Made by a program: the position numbers and the translations under genes. The notes beneath the pieces were generated by a model. That model was given only the letters and a program-made list of their open reading frames with translations. It made no database searches and was not told the DNA's origin. DNA of 14,573 bases, taken from NCBI GenBank assembly GCA_021200395.1, contig JAJQGQ010000249.1:1-14573 (forward strand). The letters run 5' to 3'. Each line of letters begins with the position of its first letter. Position 1 is the first letter of the stretch. Source of the DNA: Erysipelotrichaceae bacterium. Lineage in GTDB: Bacteria > Bacillota_I > Bacilli_A > Erysipelotrichales > Coprobacillaceae. This document shows positions 1 to 7,860 of the stretch, piece by piece.

Positions 1-55
1 ACCACATTTAACTTTAAAGAGGTTTCTTCAAAACCACATTAAAATTTAATATGTC

Positions 56-85
56 AAAAAAAAACGTCCTTTTAAAGGACGTTTT
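56..85 (-). terminator. Rho-independent terminator of the opp operon
   Basis: Read on the minus strand, the hairpin arms are AAAACGTCC and GGACG with flanking A/T pairs. The whole 61-85 segment is an almost perfect inverted repeat around an AT loop. It is followed by a run of nine T (56-64 on the plus strand). It lies immediately after the oppF stop codon at 89, so it ends the oppBCDF transcript. The plus strand has only a short T tail, so termination in the other direction would be weaker. Positions 1-55 hold no gene that I can see. Confidence 0.9.
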
Positions 86-88
86 CAT

Positions 89-1039
89 TTATCTTATTGC
101 TTCGTTTTGTTGAGCCATCATGTTTTCAAATTCTTCATCAGTTGCTAAAACATAATGAGTATCTGATACATAATGTTCTGTTCCAGCTTCATAATTCAAA
201 CCACTTGTAGCATAATCATATGATAAAGAAGTTCTCTTCTTTTCTAATACAGGGTTTGGTTCTGGAATAGCTGATAATAATGATTTTGTATAAGGATGAA
301 TTGGATTAGAGAAAATTTCATCAGTTGTACCAGATTCAACCATATGACCCAAGTGTAATACACCAATATGATCAGAAATATACTTAACCATTGATAAGTC
401 ATGGGCAATAAATAATATAGCACTACCATAATCACGTTGAATATTCTTCATCAAGTTAACAACCTGAGCTTGAATAGAAACATCCAATGCTGAAATAGCT
501 TCGTCAGCAATAATTAAATCTGGGTCCATGATCAATGCTCTTGCAATACCGATACGTTGTCTTTGACCACCAGAGAATTGATGTGGATAACGCATTGCAT
601 GTTCTTTTGATAATCCAACTAAGTTAAGCATCTGATAAACCATTTGGTTTCTTTCTTCTTCAGTTTCATATAAATGATGAATATCTAAACCTTCACCAAT
701 AATATCAATAACTTTCATACGAGGATTCAAACAAGCCATTGGATCCTGGAAAATCATCTGCATCTTTGTTCTTAAAAGTTTAATATCTTTTTCAGTCATT
801 TTACCTGAAATATCTTGACCATTAAAAACAATTTTACCAGCAGTAGGTTTATATAAACGAATAATACTTCTACCTGTTGTTGATTTACCTGAACCTGATT
901 CACCTACTAATCCATAAGTTTGGCCAGGATAAATTTTAAAAGAAACTCCATCTACAGCTTTAACTGTAAATTTTCTACTTACTTTAAAATGTTGTTTTAA
1001 GTTTTCGACCTCTAAAATAGGTTGTACTGTTTCGCTCAT
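89..1039 (-). CDS. oppF: Oligopeptide ABC transporter ATP-binding protein OppF
   Basis: This is a cytoplasmic ATPase subunit that would form a heterodimer with OppD and power peptide import through OppBC. Visible motifs in the 316 residues are the Walker A GESGSGKST (46-54), Q-loop Q98, signature SGGQRQR (156-162), Walker B ending in D179-E180 followed by a D-loop in the form AISALD, and the switch histidine H213. The C-terminal extension after about residue 255 (IHPYTKSLLSAIPEPNP) is typical of the Opp/Dpp ATPase family and gives a normal family length. The start codon overlaps the oppD stop in an ATGA, indicating translational coupling. It is the last gene of the operon, followed directly by a strong terminator. 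OppF rather than DppF is chosen from gene order and from the C-terminal tail, which resembles lactic-acid-bacterial OppF; the exact peptide specificity cannot be read from the sequence. Confidence 0.93.
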   Translation of the reverse strand: MSETVQPILEVENLKQHFKVSRKFTVKAVDGVSFKIYPGQTYGLVGESGSGKSTTGRSIIRLYKPTAGKIVFNGQDISGKMTEKDIKLLRTKMQMIFQDPMACLNPRMKVIDIIGEGLDIHHLYETEEERNQMVYQMLNLVGLSKEHAMRYPHQFSGGQRQRIGIARALIMDPDLIIADEAISALDVSIQAQVVNLMKNIQRDYGSAILFIAHDLSMVKYISDHIGVLHLGHMVESGTTDEIFSNPIHPYTKSLLSAIPEPNPVLEKKRTSLSYDYATSGLNYEAGTEHYVSDTHYVLATDEEFENMMAQQNEAIR

Positions 1040-2124
1040 TCTATTCCAGCCTCCTTCTTCATATTAGCAATACGACGTTGTAATGACTCTGGCATTTCAA
1101 CTTTAGGTGCTTTTTCATGCATTAACCAGCTTGCACATAAGTGAGTATCACTACCAGGTACAGGGAATAAAGGTGGATCAATTCTCTTATCAATATTTAA
1201 AGCAAATTGATTACGAGGGGCAAAAGCATCACCTTTAATTTCATATGCTAAGTTTGGTGGTGCACCAGGAATTGTATATAATTCTGGATCATTTGTACTT
1301 AAATCTGGCATTGCTGATAATAGACCCCAAGTATAAGGATGACGAGGATCATAGAAGACTTCTTCAATAGTTCCTCTTTCAACAATCTTACCAGCATACA
1401 TAACATTAACAAAATCAGCAACTTTAGCTACTACGCCTAAGTCGTGAGTAATATAAATAACTGATAAATCTTTCTTTGATTGAATATCTTTAATCAATTC
1501 AAGGATTTTAGCCTGGATAGTAACATCCAATGCTGTTGTAGGTTCATCACAAATTAATACATATGGATCACATGATAAAGCAATTGCAATAACAACTCTT
1601 TGTCTCATACCTCCAGATAATTGGTGAGGATAGTTATTCATACGATCTTCAGCATTTGTAATACCTACTAATTGTAATAATTCCAAAGCTTTTGCATGAG
1701 CTTCTTCTTTAGATTTACCATAATGATAAATCATAGGTTCCATAATTTGTTTACCAATTGTCATAGTTGGATTTAATGAAGTCATTGGATCCTGGAAAAC
1801 CATGGCGATTTTACGTCCACGGATAATCTTACCCATTTCAGATTCGCTCATCTTCGTTAAATCTCTTTCATTTCTTTCACCAGTATCTTCATCATACCAA
1901 ACATAATTGATTTCACCAGAATCAATTGTAGCATTACTTGCCATAATACCCATAACAGCCTTAGTTGTTACAGATTTACCTGATCCAGATTCACCAACAA
2001 TCGCAATTGTTTCACCTTTATGTAATTCAAGATTGACACCACGAATGGCATTAACTGTACCATTTGTTGTTTTAAAAGAAATACGTAAATCTTTTATCTC
2101 TAATATTTTTTCTCTCTCTGCCAT
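1036..2124 (-). CDS. oppD: Oligopeptide ABC transporter ATP-binding protein OppD
   Basis: This is the second ATPase subunit of the peptide importer. The 362 residues show Walker A GESGSGKS (44-51), Q-loop Q111, signature LSGGMRQR (169-176), Walker B with DEPTTALD (193-200) and switch histidine H227. An OppD-type C-terminal region begins with HPYTWGLLSAMPDL. Many OppD/DppD proteins carry four cysteines here (GCxFxPRC and later cysteines) that bind an iron-sulfur cluster. In this protein the corresponding segment reads GDAFAPRNQFAL and only one cysteine (in HLCASW) remains, so a cluster is unlikely. As far as I recall, that form is known in some Firmicutes. The start follows the oppC stop by two bases, with AAGGAGAT lying inside the end of oppC. 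Its end overlaps the oppF start by four bases. Confidence 0.93.
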   Translation of the reverse strand: MAEREKILEIKDLRISFKTTNGTVNAIRGVNLELHKGETIAIVGESGSGKSVTTKAVMGIMASNATIDSGEINYVWYDEDTGERNERDLTKMSESEMGKIIRGRKIAMVFQDPMTSLNPTMTIGKQIMEPMIYHYGKSKEEAHAKALELLQLVGITNAEDRMNNYPHQLSGGMRQRVVIAIALSCDPYVLICDEPTTALDVTIQAKILELIKDIQSKKDLSVIYITHDLGVVAKVADFVNVMYAGKIVERGTIEEVFYDPRHPYTWGLLSAMPDLSTNDPELYTIPGAPPNLAYEIKGDAFAPRNQFALNIDKRIDPPLFPVPGSDTHLCASWLMHEKAPKVEMPESLQRRIANMKKEAGIE

Positions 2125-2126
2125 AA

Positions 2127-3059
2127 TTACATCTCCTTCATTGTAGGATCTAATGCATCACGTAAACCATCACCAAATAAGTTAAAGCTTAACATCAATG
2201 CACCTAAAACAATAACAGGTATTGCAACCATATGAGGATAAGATAAGAAATATGTAAATCCATCATTAATCAAAACACCCAATGAAGCATTAGGTACAGT
2301 CAAACCTAAACCAACGAATGACAAATATGCTTCATAGAAAATAGCATTTGGTATAGACATCATTGACATAACGATCAATTGTGAATAAATATTAGGTAAG
2401 ATTTCCTTAAAGATAATAAAGAAACTACTTGCCCCTAATGTACGTGAAGCTAATACGAATTCTTCTTCTTTTATTTGTAAAACTTGAGCTCTGGTAATAC
2501 GACTCATACCAATCCACTCTGTAAACATCAATGCAAAGATAATTGTTGTTAAAGATGCTTCCAAAACAGTCATCAACAATGTTAATACAACCAATGTAGG
2601 AATAGAGTTCAAGATTTCTTGAATACGTTGCATAACCTGGTCAACCATACCACCGAAATATCCTGAAATCATACCATAAGTTACACCAACAACAACATCA
2701 ATAGCAATTGCTGCAAAGGCAACAATTAATGAAACACGTGTACCTGTCCAAGTACGAACCCATAAGTCACGGCCAAAGTTATCAGTACCAAACCAATGCA
2801 ATGAACAAGGAGTCATATTGGCTTCTGAAGAATTAATGGCATCAAACTTATAAGAAGATAACATAGGCATAAAGATAGCCATAATAATAACAAAGATAAT
2901 AACGACAGCACCAATAACTGCACCTTTATTCTTTTTAAATCTTCTCCAAACATCTAACCAGAAAGGAACATCAGGCATGACTTCATCTTTCATAATATCC
3001 TGATTATGAACAAACTCAAAATCATCAGGTAGAAATTCAATATCTTTTAATTCATCCAT
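2127..3059 (-). CDS. oppC: Oligopeptide ABC transporter permease OppC
   Basis: This is an integral membrane subunit that forms the translocation pore with OppB. The 310 residues begin with a hydrophilic stretch of about 40 residues, then a first membrane segment near 47-70 (AVIGAVVIIFVIIMAIF). A periplasm-side loop carries the family pattern HWFGTDNFGRDLW, and about five further membrane segments follow. The ATPase-contact EAA-like loop is visible as ASRTLGASSFFIIFKEILPN. The C-terminus has the family-typical FNLFGDGLRDALDP. The ribosome binding site is a GGGGG tract about 10 bases upstream of the ATG, straddling the end of oppB, and the two genes are only three bases apart. Length and motifs are normal for OppC/DppC. 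Confidence 0.93.
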   Translation of the reverse strand: MDELKDIEFLPDDFEFVHNQDIMKDEVMPDVPFWLDVWRRFKKNKGAVIGAVVIIFVIIMAIFMPMLSSYKFDAINSSEANMTPCSLHWFGTDNFGRDLWVRTWTGTRVSLIVAFAAIAIDVVVGVTYGMISGYFGGMVDQVMQRIQEILNSIPTLVVLTLLMTVLEASLTTIIFALMFTEWIGMSRITRAQVLQIKEEEFVLASRTLGASSFFIIFKEILPNIYSQLIVMSMMSIPNAIFYEAYLSFVGLGLTVPNASLGVLINDGFTYFLSYPHMVAIPVIVLGALMLSFNLFGDGLRDALDPTMKEM

Positions 3060-3062
3060 TGA

Positions 3063-4007
3063 CTAATCCCCCTTTCCTAATCTAATTCTAGGATCGATTA
3101 TACCATATAAAACATCAATAACTAATACAATAATAATATACATAACTGCATATAAGAATGAACATGCTAATGTAACATTATAGTCATTTTGTTGAATACT
3201 AGAAATCAATAATTTACCTAAACCAGGAATACCACAAATTTTCTCAACTACCATTGTACCAGTCATAATATTAACCATGATTGGACCTAAAATAGTAATA
3301 ACAGGAATTAATGAGTTACGTAAAGCATGTTTAAAAATCAAAGTTCTTTGATCAAGACCTTTTGCTTTTGCAAGTATCATATAATCACTGCCTAATACGC
3401 TAATCATTTCAGTACGTGTAAAACGTGCCACGTTCGCAATAACACTCATAGACAAGGCAATAACTGGAATGATTGATGATGTAAACGGCTTAGAACTACT
3501 ATATTGTGTTGGGAACAAACGCCATCTAGCACCTAATAAATAAACTAATAATAAGGCAAATACAAATGATGGAATTGATACACCAATAACTGAGATTATT
3601 GTTGAAACACTATCAATCCATGTATTTTTGTTCAACGCAGCCACAATACCTAATAAAATACCAATAACTGTACCAAGAATAGTAGCCATAACACCAAGTC
3701 TAAATGAAATACCCATAGCACTACCTACTAATTGGGAAATATTCATATTTTTATTAATAACATAAGAAACACCAAAATCACCTGTTAACATATTTCTTAA
3801 ATAATTCCAGAACTGAACCATAATTGGCTTATCCAAGCCATATTTTGCCATTAAGACAGCCAATTGAGCTTCAGTCAATTTTTCATCATTGAAAGGTGTA
3901 CCAGGCATCAACTTTAACATCAAAAACAAGACAAGAATGATGACGAACAATGTAGCAGCTGAGATAGCTAAACGCTTACCAATATATTTCATCATACCTT
4001 TATTCAT
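3063..4007 (-). CDS. oppB: Oligopeptide ABC transporter permease OppB
   Basis: This is an integral membrane partner of OppC, and the first gene after the binding-protein gene. I place the start at the ATG at 4007 (MNKGMMKYIGKRL; 314 residues). An AAAGGGGGAAG ribosome binding site lies just upstream of it, whereas an upstream in-frame ATG at 4058 falls inside a terminator-like hairpin and has no such site. The N-terminal membrane segment (KRLAISAATLFVIILVLFL) is followed by the OppB-type extracytoplasmic domain (LMPGTPF and MLTGDFGVSYV). Several membrane segments come next, then the EAA loop containing AKAKGLDQRTLIFKHALRN, and a C-terminal YGIIDPRIRLG motif. No promoter of its own is evident between it and the binding-protein gene, so expression probably depends on read-through from upstream. 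Confidence 0.93.
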   Translation of the reverse strand: MNKGMMKYIGKRLAISAATLFVIILVLFLMLKLMPGTPFNDEKLTEAQLAVLMAKYGLDKPIMVQFWNYLRNMLTGDFGVSYVINKNMNISQLVGSAMGISFRLGVMATILGTVIGILLGIVAALNKNTWIDSVSTIISVIGVSIPSFVFALLLVYLLGARWRLFPTQYSSSKPFTSSIIPVIALSMSVIANVARFTRTEMISVLGSDYMILAKAKGLDQRTLIFKHALRNSLIPVITILGPIMVNIMTGTMVVEKICGIPGLGKLLISSIQQNDYNVTLACSFLYAVMYIIIVLVIDVLYGIIDPRIRLGKGD

Positions 4008-4037
4008 GTGTCTTCCCCCTTTCGACTTAAATAAAGA

Positions 4038-4067
4038 AAGCACTTTATGGATTCCCATAAAGTGCTT
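4038..4067 (-). terminator. Hairpin between the binding-protein gene and oppB (probable leaky terminator)
   Basis: A perfect 13-bp stem (AAGCACTTTATGG paired with CCATAAAGTGCTT) closes a four-base loop. On the minus strand it is followed by the T-rich tail TCTTTATTT. It lies in the 95 bases between the oppA stop (4103) and the oppB start (4007). The imperfect T tract and the lack of an oppB promoter suggest partial termination, which would make more binding protein than membrane complex. An RNA-stabilising role at the 3' end of the oppA message is an alternative with the same effect. Confidence 0.75.
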
Positions 4068-4102
4068 CTATACTCATCCATTTTAATTTAAATCATTTAT
4101 TT

Positions 4103-5728
4103 TTATGATTTAGTTACATATCTAAAGATATAAGGTGTACCAACAGCATTGTGAACTAATCCACTTAAGCTACTGCTTTGTAATACTGCTTGACCTTGTT
4201 CAAAGATAGGGATAACAGCAACATCTTCCATTAAGATATTGTTAGCTTCCATTAAGTAACTTTCACGAGTAGCTGCGTCACCTTCGTTACGAGCTAATTC
4301 CATTAATTCATCATAATCAGCATTTGTATATTTACCATAGTTGTTATTACCAATTTGAGAAGTCTCTAAGTTATTCAAATAAGTTGTAGAGTCAGCATAA
4401 TCAGGACCCCAACGAGTTAATGATAAATCAAAGTCTCCATCCTTTTGATAAGAATTAATACGTGATTGTTTTTGAGTTGCAACTAATGTTAAATCAACAC
4501 CATCTAAAGCATTAAATGCTTGTTCCAAATAAGTTGCACAATCATTGACACCTTCATCAGTACCATATAACAATGTAATACTAATACTATCAACACCAAG
4601 TTCTTCTAAACCTGCATCAATATATTCTTGAGCTTTTTCCAAATTGTAATCAATTTCGTTAGCTGCTAATAAATCACCACATGCTTCAGCAAAATCTTGA
4701 CCATCAGAATTAGTTGTTAATTCTGCAGGAACAAATCCACTTGCAGGAGATGAACCATCTTTTAAGATGTTATCACATAAGTCAGATCTATCAATTGCAG
4801 CAGATAAACCTTTACGGATATTTTCATTTGCTAAGTATTCATTTTCGAAGTTAACATATAAATACCATAAATAACCATTATTGATTGTACTATAACCTTC
4901 ATTATCACTATAAGTATCAACTAATGATGAAGAAATAACACAATAATCTAATTCACCACTATCATATTGTAATGCAGCTGCTGATTGATCTTGAGCTAAG
5001 TTAATAGTTACTGAATTAACTTGTACAACATCTGCATCATAATAGTTTTCATTCTTTGTTAAAACTACTTGACTATTTAAATCCCAAGTAGTTAATTCAA
5101 ATGCACCACAGAATAATAAATTATCAACTGATGTAGCATAAGAATCACCACATTCTTCAGCAAATTCTTCATTGATTGGGAAGAATGTTGGGAAAGCCAA
5201 TAACTTATCGAAGAAACCGCAAGGAGTTGCTAATTCGAACACTAATGTTTTATCATCTACAGCTGTAACTCCAATTTCGCTGACATCTACTTCTCCAGCG
5301 ATAGCTGCTTCAGCATTCACAATATTAGCTCCTTGTTCACCAAGTAAGAATGCATATTCACTACCTACACTAATACAACGTTGTAATGCATAAACAAAGT
5401 CATTAGCTGTAACAGCTGTACCATTAGACCAAGTTGCATCTTTTAATGTAAAAGTATAAGTCAATAAATCTTCAGAAACTTCTACACTGTCTGCTAACAT
5501 TAATGTTAATGAACCATCTTCAGCATAACCATATAAACCATCTTTAAAAGCTGCAATAACTTCAAAAGAAGTTCCGTCAGTTGCTTGAGATGAATCCAAT
5601 GACATTAAATCATTTTCGCTCATAACGACTACATCTGCACTAGCATCGCTGCTACTACTACAAGCAGCTAAAGTAAATGCCATAGCACAACATAACATAG
5701 CAGATAGTACTTTTTTCATTATTTTCAT
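4103..5728 (-). CDS. oppA: Oligopeptide-binding lipoprotein OppA (first paralogue, adjacent to oppB)
   Basis: This is an extracellular solute-binding protein of family 5 (SBP_bac_5) that would deliver peptides to OppBCDF. I choose the ATG at 5728, preceded by GAGGAGAAG at the right spacing; this gives 541 residues starting MKIMKKVLSAML. An in-frame ATG 21 bases earlier would place that ribosome binding site inside the coding region. The signal peptide ends in a lipobox LAAC with the lipidated cysteine at residue 23. The family-typical segment WSNGTAVTANDFVYALQR and a later ENEYLANENIRKGLSAAIDR are clear. It has its own sigma-A promoter and is separated from oppB by a hairpin. The central and C-terminal parts are very close to the paralogue at 6116-7750, which indicates a fairly recent duplication or gene conversion. 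Peptide specificity is unknown. Confidence 0.93.
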   Translation of the reverse strand: MKIMKKVLSAMLCCAMAFTLAACSSSSDASADVVVMSENDLMSLDSSQATDGTSFEVIAAFKDGLYGYAEDGSLTLMLADSVEVSEDLLTYTFTLKDATWSNGTAVTANDFVYALQRCISVGSEYAFLLGEQGANIVNAEAAIAGEVDVSEIGVTAVDDKTLVFELATPCGFFDKLLAFPTFFPINEEFAEECGDSYATSVDNLLFCGAFELTTWDLNSQVVLTKNENYYDADVVQVNSVTINLAQDQSAAALQYDSGELDYCVISSSLVDTYSDNEGYSTINNGYLWYLYVNFENEYLANENIRKGLSAAIDRSDLCDNILKDGSSPASGFVPAELTTNSDGQDFAEACGDLLAANEIDYNLEKAQEYIDAGLEELGVDSISITLLYGTDEGVNDCATYLEQAFNALDGVDLTLVATQKQSRINSYQKDGDFDLSLTRWGPDYADSTTYLNNLETSQIGNNNYGKYTNADYDELMELARNEGDAATRESYLMEANNILMEDVAVIPIFEQGQAVLQSSSLSGLVHNAVGTPYIFRYVTKS

Positions 5729-5758
5729 GTCTTCTTCTCCTCTCGCCAAAATAATGGA

Positions 5759-5774
5759 ATGACATATATGTCAT
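5759..5774 (-). promoter_or_regulatory. 16-bp perfect palindrome at the oppA start site (candidate operator)
   Basis: The sequence ATGACATATATGTCAT is a perfect palindrome. It begins about 7 bases after the -10 box, so it would cover roughly +1 to +16 of the transcript. A related but imperfect GACA/TGTC inverted repeat occupies the same position in front of the second paralogue. The location suits a repressor operator. The regulator is not identifiable from this window. It is not long enough to be a terminator. Confidence 0.5.
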
Positions 5775-5780
5775 GAGTCA

Positions 5781-5809
5781 AGTATATAACACATTTACCC
5801 ATATGTCAA
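5781..5809 (-). promoter_or_regulatory. Sigma-A promoter of oppA (first paralogue)
   Basis: On the minus strand TTGACA (5809-5804) is separated by 17 bases from TATACT (5786-5781). This is one mismatch from the full consensus at ideal spacing. The predicted start is near 5774, giving a leader of about 46 nt before the ATG at 5728. The promoter of the second paralogue has nearly the same layout, including TTGTTTGAC and GTGTTATATACTT. Confidence 0.85.
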
Positions 5810-6023
5810 ACAATTTTTATCGTTAATCGTTAATTTTTAAGTTATTAATTTGTCCTTTTACAAAAATATTGGCGATTAAATTCGTTTTTAAACAAATTCT
5901 TAAAATTATTTTTATATTTTGTATACAATAATGCACCCATATTTTGTGATTTATTGTGATTTTATACCCCAAGCAGCCACTCATAAACATTAATAACAAA
6001 TTTTAATTTCATAACGCACAACT

Positions 6024-6051
6024 ATTATAACATCATTTTATCACAATGCAA
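6024..6051 (-). promoter_or_regulatory. Possible second, distal promoter for oppA
   Basis: TTGCAT (6051-6046) lies 16 bases upstream of a perfect TATAAT (6029-6024) on the minus strand. It sits just after the terminator of the upstream paralogue. If active it would give a leader of about 290 nt in front of oppA, or a short non-coding RNA. The AT-rich background makes a chance match plausible. Confidence 0.35.
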
Positions 6052-6072
6052 GTTTTTTATCATGTTTTTATC

Positions 6073-6105
6073 AAAAAAAGACATAACTTAGAAAGTCATG
6101 TCTTT
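6073..6105 (-). terminator. Rho-independent terminator after the second oppA paralogue
   Basis: The stem AAAGACAT with ATGTCTTT is extended, after one A-C mismatch, by ACTT with AAGT around an AGA loop. On the minus strand it is followed by TTTTTTT (6079-6073). It lies 11 bases after the stop at 6116 and separates this gene from the next oppA unit. Confidence 0.85.
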
Positions 6106-6115
6106 AAATTTTGTT

Positions 6116-7750
6116 TTATTCAGTTACTTGAATATATTTATAGATGTATGGAGTACCACAAGCGTTGTGTAATAATCCAGTCATTCTAGAGCTTGTTAAG
6201 ACAGCTTGACCTTGGTTGAAGATAGAGATAACTGCACATTCTTCAGTTGCCAAAGCATTAGCATCCATTAATAATTGTTCACGAGTTTCTGCATCTGATT
6301 CAGTTCTTGCTGCATAGATTAATTCATCATAATCTTCGTTGCTATATTGACCATAGTTATAGTTATCCATTTGATCAGATCCTAATAAGTCTAAGTAAGT
6401 AGATGAATCTGCATAATCAGGTCCCCAACGAGTTAATGCCATTTCGAAGTCTTGAACTTTTAAGCTTTCGATACGAGCTTCTTTTTGAGTTGCTGATAAT
6501 GTAAAGTTAACACCATCTAATGCGTTGAATGCTTGTTCTAAGTAAGTAGCTACATCATTAACACCTTCATCAGTACCATATAACATAGAAATACTAATTT
6601 CATCAACACCTAATTCTGCTAAACCAGCATCAATATATTCTTGAGCTTTTTCTAAGTTATAATCAATTTCATATTCAGCAAGTAAATCACCACATGCTTC
6701 AGCAAAGTCAGTACCATCACTGTTAGTACACAATTCACCAGGAACAAAACCAGTAGCTGGAGAAGAACCATCATTTAAGATGTTATAGCATAAGTCTTCT
6801 CTATCGATAGCAGCTGATAAACCTTTACGAATATTTTCATTTGCTAAATATTCATTTTCAAAGTTAACATATAAATACCATAAGAAACCATTGTTGATTG
6901 TACTATAACCTTCATTTTCACTATAAGAATCTACTAAAGCAGAAGTAATAATACAGTAATCTAATTCACCACTATCATATTGTAATGCGGCAGCAGATTG
7001 ATCTTGAGCCAAGTTAATTGTCACTTGATCAATTGTAACTTCATCTGCATCATAGTAATCAGCATTCTTAGTTAACACAACTTTGTTACCAATCTCATAA
7101 GTTGTTAAAGTAAATGCACCACAACCAATCAAATTATCAATAGTTGTACCATATTGATCTCCACATGATTCAACAAATTCTTGATTTAATGGGAAGAATG
7201 TTGGGAATGCCATTAAAGCTTCAATATAAGCACATTGAGATTCCAATTCTAATACTAATGTTGTATCATCTTGAGCTGTAATACCTAATGTATCAATATC
7301 AGCACCATCATCCATAATAGCATCAGCATTCTTTAATTTAAATCCTGTACTACCTAATAAGTATGCATATTCACTACCTTCAGTAATAAGACGTTTCCAT
7401 GCATAAACGAAATCATTGGCTGTAACTTGAGTACCATTAGACCAATAAGCTTCTCTTAATGTAATCGTATAAGTTAAACCATCATCAGAAATTGCTACAT
7501 TTTCTGCTAAGTCTTCTGTAACAGTTCCATCTTCAGCATAACCATATAAACCATCAGTAAATGCTTGGATAACTTGTAAAGCAGTACCATCAGTTGCTTG
7601 AGATGAATCTAATGTTAATAAATCATTTTCGCTCATTAAAGTAACGCTACTTGTACCTTCAGAAGTATCGCTGCTACTTCCACAAGCTGCTAATGTTAAT
7701 GCCATTGCACAACATAAAACTGCAGAAAATACTTTTTTCATTATCTTCAT
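6116..7750 (-). CDS. oppA: Oligopeptide-binding lipoprotein OppA (second paralogue)
   Basis: This is a family 5 extracellular solute-binding lipoprotein of 544 residues. Its signal peptide MKKVFSAVLCCAMALTLAAC ends with the lipidated cysteine at residue 23. The ribosome binding site GAGAGGAG lies about 9 bases before the ATG. The family segments WSNGTQVTANDFVYAWKR and YLANENIRKGLSAAIDR are present, as is the C-terminal HNACGTPYIYKYI. It is collinear with the paralogue at 4103-5728; the block from roughly residue 255 to 345 and the C-terminal part are the most alike, and the N-terminal half is more divergent. It has its own promoter and terminator, so it can be expressed independently of the permease genes that it presumably shares with the other paralogue. 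A different peptide preference is a reasonable inference but cannot be shown here. Confidence 0.93.
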   Translation of the reverse strand: MKIMKKVFSAVLCCAMALTLAACGSSSDTSEGTSSVTLMSENDLLTLDSSQATDGTALQVIQAFTDGLYGYAEDGTVTEDLAENVAISDDGLTYTITLREAYWSNGTQVTANDFVYAWKRLITEGSEYAYLLGSTGFKLKNADAIMDDGADIDTLGITAQDDTTLVLELESQCAYIEALMAFPTFFPLNQEFVESCGDQYGTTIDNLIGCGAFTLTTYEIGNKVVLTKNADYYDADEVTIDQVTINLAQDQSAAALQYDSGELDYCIITSALVDSYSENEGYSTINNGFLWYLYVNFENEYLANENIRKGLSAAIDREDLCYNILNDGSSPATGFVPGELCTNSDGTDFAEACGDLLAEYEIDYNLEKAQEYIDAGLAELGVDEISISMLYGTDEGVNDVATYLEQAFNALDGVNFTLSATQKEARIESLKVQDFEMALTRWGPDYADSSTYLDLLGSDQMDNYNYGQYSNEDYDELIYAARTESDAETREQLLMDANALATEECAVISIFNQGQAVLTSSRMTGLLHNACGTPYIYKYIQVTE

Positions 7751-7781
7751 TTAATTTTTCTCCTCTCTCAATAAAATGAAT

Positions 7782-7796
7782 AGACAATGTCTTGTC
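7782..7796 (-). promoter_or_regulatory. Inverted repeat at the start site of the second oppA (candidate operator)
   Basis: AGACAATGTCT (7782-7792) is an inverted repeat overlapping a second arrangement, GACAA-N4-TTGTC (7783-7796). It lies right after the -10 box, the same position as the 16-bp palindrome before the first paralogue, and shares the TGACA/TGTC half-sites. The spacing of the half-sites differs between the two genes, so common binding by one regulator is only a suggestion. Confidence 0.4.
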
Positions 7797-7803
7797 ACAA
7801 TTA

Positions 7804-7832
7804 AGTATATAACACAATTTCACACTCGTCAA
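7804..7832 (-). promoter_or_regulatory. Sigma-A promoter of the second oppA paralogue
   Basis: TTGACG (7832-7827), a 17-base spacer and TATACT (7809-7804) on the minus strand give a strong promoter with a start near 7797, about 47 nt before the ATG. It begins only 28 bases after the end of the upstream pseudogene, with no terminator in between, so transcripts from the T-box promoter could also run into this gene. Confidence 0.85.
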
Positions 7833-7860
7833 ACAATTTTTAAACATAGTTTTTACGTAT

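Larger units (their letters stand above)
5729..6072. other. Intergenic region between the two oppA paralogues
   Basis: This stretch carries the promoter and palindrome of the downstream oppA at its left end. The remainder (about 5820-6072) is very AT-rich. I see a second possible minus-strand promoter at 6024-6051, but no convincing gene. A 53-codon open frame on the minus strand (5984-5823) has no ribosome binding site and a low-complexity composition, so it is not called. Confidence 0.6.

Noticed and set aside
1..55. Near-repeat of ACCACATT at positions 1-8 and about 34-41
   Set aside because: Only two short copies are present at the window edge, with no array or transposon ends; not enough to call a repeat element.
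1907..2146. Plus-strand open frame opposite oppD
   Set aside because: It is a mirror of the ATPase Walker A region; no start signals.
4008..4058. N-terminal extension of OppB by 17 residues
   Set aside because: The upstream ATG lies inside the terminator-like hairpin and has no ribosome binding site, while the ATG at 4007 has an excellent one.
3889..4086. Plus-strand open frame opposite the start of oppB
   Set aside because: It is antisense to the oppB coding region and the hairpin; it shows no independent signals.
5823..5984. Minus-strand open frame of 53 codons between the two oppA genes
   Set aside because: It has no ribosome binding site, and an I/K/N-rich composition as expected from AT-rich non-coding sequence, with no recognisable family.
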